From: Acidisphaera sp035272265
GTDB taxonomy: Bacteria; Pseudomonadota; Alphaproteobacteria; Acetobacterales; Acetobacteraceae
Length of the DNA: 19,228 nucleotides
Reading direction: 5' to 3'
Assembly: GCA_035272265.1 (NCBI GenBank)
Contig: DATEQV010000165.1
Coordinates: forward strand, 1 to 19,228
Shown here: positions 15,538 through 19,228 of the stretch, piece by piece
Layout of the letters: each line of letters opens with the position of its first letter
How positions within the stretch are numbered: position 1 is the stretch's first letter
Position numbers and translations under genes: made by a program
The notes under the pieces: generated by a model
What the model was told of the DNA's origin: nothing
What the model saw: the letters and a program-made list of their open reading frames with translations, nothing else
Database searches by the model: none

Positions 15538-16941
15538 TCACGCCGTCGTGGCGCGTATAGCGGTGCGCTCCCCATCCGCAAAGCGAGCGACGAGGTCCGA
15601 CAGGTGGCCGATCTCGTCCAGCTCCAGGCCATCGGGCGCGGCGAGCGGGGCGCGGCCGCGGGCGACGCGCCGGGGAAGGCAGGCGCGGTCGAAGCCGAGC
15701 TTGGCCGCTTCCTTCAGCCGCGCCTCCGCCTGCGCCACCTGCCGCACCTCTCCCGACAGCCCGACCTCGCCAAAATACACCGCACCCGGATTCGTCGGAC
15801 GGTCCGCCGCCGCCGAGGCGAGCGCCGCCGCGACCGCCAGATCGGCCGCCGGCTCGGTCACCCGCAGGCCGCCGGCGACGTTCAGGTAGACGTCGCTGCC
15901 GGCCAGGCGCAGGCCGCAGCGGGTCTCCAGCACAGCCAGCAGCATCGCCAGCCGCCCGCCGTCCCAGCCGATCACCGACCGCCGGGGGGAGCCGCCGGGG
16001 TTGGGCGCGAGCAGGGCCTGCACCTCGACCAGCACCGGGCGCGTCCCCTCCAGCCCGGCGAACACCGCGCTGCCGGACACGTTGCCCCGCCGCTCGGCCA
16101 GGAACAGCGCCGAGGGGTTGGGGACCTCGGCGAGGCCGCGGTCGGTCATCTCGAACACGCCGATCTCGTCGGTGGCGCCGAAGCGGTTCTTCACCGCGCG
16201 CAGGATGCGGAACTGGTGGCCGCGGTCGCCTTCGAAATACAGCACCGCGTCGACCATGTGCTCGAGCACGCGCGGGCCAGCGATGGCGCCGTCCTTCGTC
16301 ACGTGGCCGACCAGGGCGAGCGAGAAGCCGCGCGCTTTGGCCGCCCGGATCAGCTCGAAGCTGCACGCACGCACCTGCGCGACGGTGCCGGGCGCGCTGT
16401 CCAACCCGTCGAGCCACATCGTCTGGATGCTGTCGATCACCACCAGGTCGAGGTTGCTCGTCGCCTCCAGGGTCGCGGTGATCTCGCGCAGGTTGATCGT
16501 GGCGGCGAGCGACAGCGGCGCCTCCGACAGGCCGAGCCGCTGGGCGCGCATGCGCACCTGCTCGACCGCCTCCTCGCCGGTTACATAGACCGCGCGGCCG
16601 CCCGCCTTGGCCAGCGCTGCGGCTGCCTGCAGCAGCAGCGTGGACTTGCCGATGCCCGGATCGCCGCCCACCAGCACCGCCGAGGCCGGAACGAGGCCGC
16701 CGCCCAGCACGCGGTCGAGTTCCGCGATCCCGGTCACCCGGCGCGGCGGCGGCGCGGCGCTGCCGCCGAGGCCGACGAGTTCCAGCCTCGTCTTCGCGCC
16801 GCGCGGCGCCGGGCCGGGGCGCGCCTCGACAGTTTCCTCGACGATGGTGTTCCAGGCGCCGCAGCTGTCGCACCTTCCGGCCCATTTCGGCCCGGCGGCG
16901 CCGCAGGCTTGGCAGACGTAGCGGATTCGGGGCGCGGCCAC
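15538..16941 (-). CDS. radA: DNA repair protein RadA (Sms)
   Basis: 467 aa from the GTG at 16941, one base after the stop of the preceding gene. RadA is a RecA-like, DnaB-type helicase that promotes branch migration in recombination. Visible in order: a C4 zinc finger (C10, C13, C24, C27: YVCQACG...GRCDSCGAW), Walker A GGDPGIGKST with K99, Walker B LDLVVIDSIQT, the RadA-specific KNRFG motif (AVKNRFGATDEIG), and a Lon-protease-like C-terminal domain (GSAVFAGLEGTRPVLVEVQALLAP, then GDV-like SDVYLNVAGGLRV and GEVGLSGEVR). Length is normal for the family. The 13-residue in-frame extension to 16980 overlaps the upstream gene and is rejected because family members begin just before the zinc finger. 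Confidence 0.96.
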   Translation of the reverse strand: MAAPRIRYVCQACGAAGPKWAGRCDSCGAWNTIVEETVEARPGPAPRGAKTRLELVGLGGSAAPPPRRVTGIAELDRVLGGGLVPASAVLVGGDPGIGKSTLLLQAAAALAKAGGRAVYVTGEEAVEQVRMRAQRLGLSEAPLSLAATINLREITATLEATSNLDLVVIDSIQTMWLDGLDSAPGTVAQVRACSFELIRAAKARGFSLALVGHVTKDGAIAGPRVLEHMVDAVLYFEGDRGHQFRILRAVKNRFGATDEIGVFEMTDRGLAEVPNPSALFLAERRGNVSGSAVFAGLEGTRPVLVEVQALLAPNPGGSPRRSVIGWDGGRLAMLLAVLETRCGLRLAGSDVYLNVAGGLRVTEPAADLAVAAALASAAADRPTNPGAVYFGEVGLSGEVRQVAQAEARLKEAAKLGFDRACLPRRVARGRAPLAAPDGLELDEIGHLSDLVARFADGERTAIRATTA

Positions 16942-16942
16942 G

Positions 16943-17437
16943 CTATTGCAGCGACAGGCCGAGCATGGCCTGGCCGCCACCCTCGGTCGTGCCGATCAGC
17001 AACCGGTAGGGCTGGCCGCCCAGCATCAGGGTGTAGCTGCGCTCATGTAGCTCGTGGTTCTGCGGGTCGGGCGCGTCCTGCACCACGGTCCAGGTGGCGC
17101 CGGCCTGCGTCAGCAGCGGTTCCAGGTTGGCGGCCAGCGCGTCGGCCTGGGCGTGGTCGGCGAAGGCCGCGCAGTTGCTGTTGTCGCGGACGGCCAGCAC
17201 GAATTTCCCGGCCGCATCGGTGGCGTCGTAGGCGACACCCGGCTGGCCGCCGAGGAAGCTGTCCTGCGCGTCGCCGGGCAGCGGCTTGAGGCTATGGGCG
17301 GCCGCCCAGGCGCGCATCGCGTGCGCGTTGGGCTGCTGGACGCAAGCCTGCATGAAGAGCCCGGAGAGCTGGGCCGACTGGTCGCCGGCAGGAGCGGCGG
17401 CCAGCACCAGCGACGCGAGTGCGACTCGGAGGACCAT
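16943..17437 (-). CDS. Small secreted hypothetical protein
   Basis: 164 aa with an N-terminal signal peptide (MVLRVALASLVLAAAPA, likely cut after residue 17, Sec/SPI type). The mature part has two cysteines (C32 in FMQACVQQ and C89 in NSNCAAFA) that could form a periplasmic disulfide. Blocks YDATDAAGKFVLAVRDNSNC and Y-T-L-M-L-GGQPYRLLIGTTEGGGQAMLGLSL follow. No catalytic motif is recognised. The layout vaguely recalls the NMCC_0638 family of (lipo)proteins, but I cannot confirm this. It sits between a TPR gene (34 bases upstream) and radA (gap of one base), so it is probably cotranscribed with radA without an obvious functional link. Confidence 0.72.
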   Translation of the reverse strand: MVLRVALASLVLAAAPAGDQSAQLSGLFMQACVQQPNAHAMRAWAAAHSLKPLPGDAQDSFLGGQPGVAYDATDAAGKFVLAVRDNSNCAAFADHAQADALAANLEPLLTQAGATWTVVQDAPDPQNHELHERSYTLMLGGQPYRLLIGTTEGGGQAMLGLSLQ

Positions 17438-17471
17438 TCCCGCAGGATAGCGCCGCAGGGAGCCGGCGGCA

Positions 17472-19088
17472 TCAGCCCAGCGCGCGCCTCACCGCTGTGA
17501 TCACGGAGCCCCAATCGCCCGGAGCGGTTTGCCGGAAAAGGCGCAGGCTGTCGTACCACGGGGTCTGCTCGCCCCACGCCGGCAGCCAGCGCCAGTCGGG
17601 CGCGTAGGGCAGCATCACCCAGCACGGCACGCCGAGCGCGCCCGCGACGTGGCAGACCGAGGTGTCCGCCGTCACCAGCAGGTCGAGACAGGCGATGGCG
17701 GCGGCGGTTTCAGCGTAGTCGGTCAGCGGCGGCGACAGGTCCGGCAGCACCGTCTCGTCGTGCCGGGTCCCGACCTGGAGCGAGACCCAGTTCGGCGGCG
17801 CGGCTTGCAGCAGGGCGGCCACAGCGTCCGGCGGCAGCGAGCGGCGGCGGTCGTTGCTGTGGAGCGGATTGCCCGCCCAGACGAAGCCGACCGCTCGCCC
17901 GGGCAGCCGCGAGCGCCAGCCGGCGATGCGGGATGGGTCGGCGTTCAGGTAGCCGCGCGACAGGGGCACGCTGTCCGGCCGTGTGCCGAACAGGCCGGGC
18001 AGGCTCATCTGGTTCACCCACGCGTCGTAGCGCGGCAGCGCTCCGTTGCGGGGCACCGCGCTCACGCCGTCCATCGCGCCGAGCAGAGGGATCAGCGCCG
18101 GATTGCAGGCCAGCACCGGGTCCGCGCCGGCCTGACTGAGCAGCGGCAGGTAGCGGGCGAACTGGATGGTGTCGCCCAGGCCCTGCTCGGCGAACACCAG
18201 GATGGTCTTGCCATGCGGATTGCCGCCGTCCCAAACCGGGCCGGGCAGCTCCGGGAAATGCGCGGCGTAGCGGTGGTGGCGCTTGCGGGCCTCGAACTTC
18301 TCCCAGCCGCGCGCCCAGTCGCCGGCGAGCAGGCAAGCGATGCCGAGGTTCCAGTGCGCCTGCGCCATCGTCGGCGCGAGGTCGATCGCGCGCTCGCAGG
18401 CGGCGATCGCTTCGTCGAATCGCCCGCATTCGGTCAGCACGAAGCCGAGGCTCGCCTCCGCTTCCGCCAGCTTCGGATCGCGCACCAGCGCCTGGCGGAT
18501 CTGCGCCTCCGCCTCCTGCAGCCGGTCCAGGCTCGCCAGTGTGTTGCCGAGGGCGAGGTGCGACGGCGCATCCGTCGGATCGGCAGCGATGGCGGCGCGG
18601 AGCGCGGTCTCGGCCGCGTCCCAACGGTGCAGCGCGCTGAGCGCGGAGCCGCGCGCGAACAGGGCGCCGGCATGTGCCGGGTCGGCGGCCAGCGCCGCCT
18701 CGGCGTCCGCCAGCGCGTCCGTTGCCCGGTCCTGCGCCAGCCGCGCGAGTGCGCGCGTGGCCAGCGTAGCGGGATCGCCCGGCGCGAGCGCGAGCACCTG
18801 GTCGGCAGATGCCTCCGCCGCCGCGTGTGCGCCGGCCCGCAGGTGCGCGCGTGCGAGGTTCGCCAGCGTCGCCCGATGCTGCGGCCGGAGACGGGCCGCG
18901 CGCTCGAGCAACCGCGTGGCCTCCTCGGCGTGGCCGGCGGCCAGTTCGGACAGACCGAAGAGGTAGTGCGCGTGCGCGTCCTCCGGCGCGGCTGCCACGA
19001 GGTCGCGGAACACCGACGCCGCTTCGTCGAAGCGGACGGAGCGGTGCAAATCGGTCGCGCGGATCAGCAGGGAGAGGTCGGCGCCCAC
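17472..19088 (-). CDS. TPR-repeat protein with glycosyltransferase-like C-terminal domain
   Basis: 538 aa from a GTG at 19088 (no strong ribosome-binding site; a later start is possible). Residues ~10-275 are about seven tetratricopeptide repeats, with repeated A-x3-LG/LA...A...DP cadence, for example LALGNTLASLDRLQEAEAQI and LGFVLTECGRFDEAIAACERAI. From about residue 300 the sequence switches to a GT-B/GT9-GT41-like domain: VFAEQGLGDTIQFARYLPLL, then VGFVWAGNPLHSNDRRRSLP, then LDLLVTADTSVCHVAGALGVPCWVMLPYAPDWRW. TPR-GT proteins of this sort are frequent in alphaproteobacteria and may glycosylate proteins or assemble envelope glycans; substrate unknown. It is the first visible gene of the minus-strand block leading to purF. 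Confidence 0.88.
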   Translation of the reverse strand: MGADLSLLIRATDLHRSVRFDEAASVFRDLVAAAPEDAHAHYLFGLSELAAGHAEEATRLLERAARLRPQHRATLANLARAHLRAGAHAAAEASADQVLALAPGDPATLATRALARLAQDRATDALADAEAALAADPAHAGALFARGSALSALHRWDAAETALRAAIAADPTDAPSHLALGNTLASLDRLQEAEAQIRQALVRDPKLAEAEASLGFVLTECGRFDEAIAACERAIDLAPTMAQAHWNLGIACLLAGDWARGWEKFEARKRHHRYAAHFPELPGPVWDGGNPHGKTILVFAEQGLGDTIQFARYLPLLSQAGADPVLACNPALIPLLGAMDGVSAVPRNGALPRYDAWVNQMSLPGLFGTRPDSVPLSRGYLNADPSRIAGWRSRLPGRAVGFVWAGNPLHSNDRRRSLPPDAVAALLQAAPPNWVSLQVGTRHDETVLPDLSPPLTDYAETAAAIACLDLLVTADTSVCHVAGALGVPCWVMLPYAPDWRWLPAWGEQTPWYDSLRLFRQTAPGDWGSVITAVRRALG

Positions 19089-19228
19089 CCGGACAGCGTG
19101 GCGAGCGACGCCTAACGGGACGTCAACACGGCGTCCTGCGGTGCTATCGGACGCCGTTGTCCGGCAGCGGAGCCGGGCCGTTCGAGGTGATACATGTCAA
19201 TGCGCTCAGCGCAGGCACGCGTAGGCTG
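19089..19228. other. Non-coding edge upstream of the TPR gene
   Basis: 140 bases with no convincing ORF. On the minus strand there is a TTGACA at 19195-19200 and a TTGACG nearer the TPR start, but neither has a good -10 at 16-18 bases. Any promoter of the TPR-radA-purF block probably lies here or just outside the window. Confidence 0.3.

Noticed and set aside
15436..17289. 617-codon plus-strand open frame
   Set aside because: Antisense to cvpA, radA and the secreted gene; no family resemblance and no reason for stops other than GC bias.
17529..19115. 528-codon plus-strand open frame
   Set aside because: Antisense to the TPR-glycosyltransferase gene; Arg/Gln-rich shadow composition.

Overview
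The window is about 19 kb of high-GC DNA that reads as chromosomal sequence from an alphaproteobacterium. The best fit is Rhodospirillales (Acetobacteraceae-like). The basis is the recF-gyrB arrangement, the alphaproteobacterial GyrB C-terminus (KVANLDV), and the radA-cvpA-purF-SDR gene order. This placement is an inference from protein character and gene order; no database search was possible.

Layout. (1) 1-3966, plus strand: the 3' end of recF, complete gyrB, then queE and queD (preQ0/queuosine branch), with queE and queD overlapping by 4 bases. (2) 4103-6746: a divergent pair, a two-domain Rid/chorismatase-like protein (minus) and a B12-binding radical SAM enzyme (plus). They share a 157-bp intergenic region that holds a perfect FNR/FixK-type palindrome, so both are probably oxygen-regulated. 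(3) 6747-7162: a gene graveyard with a 29-codon IS110-family transposase scrap directly after the radical SAM stop, and the C-terminal piece of a DUF2339 membrane protein. (4) 7163-7852: a TetR-type regulator with three copies of a 15-bp palindrome over its promoter and start. (5) 7875-10138, minus strand: Uma2-family protein, then a compact GNAT / group III truncated haemoglobin / small wHTH-like gene set, then a DUF2721 membrane protein. (6) 10194-11777, plus strand: an ArsR-SRPBCC-VOC operon from a strong sigma70-like promoter whose predicted start is almost on the ATG (leaderless). (7) 11817-12690: two tandem paralogous genes of unknown function, each exactly 144 aa and 54% identical without gaps. 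(8) 12720-19088, minus strand: a long co-directional block read as TPR-glycosyltransferase-like, secreted hypothetical, radA, cvpA, purF, SDR, with very short gaps or 4-base overlaps.

How the genes work together. Housekeeping functions (DNA topology and repair, purine synthesis, queuosine precursor) flank an accessory stretch from about 4.1 to 12.7 kb that mixes redox-linked genes, small regulators and transposon debris. The best candidate for an undescribed system is the FNR-boxed divergon at 4103-6746, a chorismatase-like Rid protein facing a cobalamin radical SAM enzyme. The tandem 144-aa gene pair and the TetR operator array are the next most interesting.
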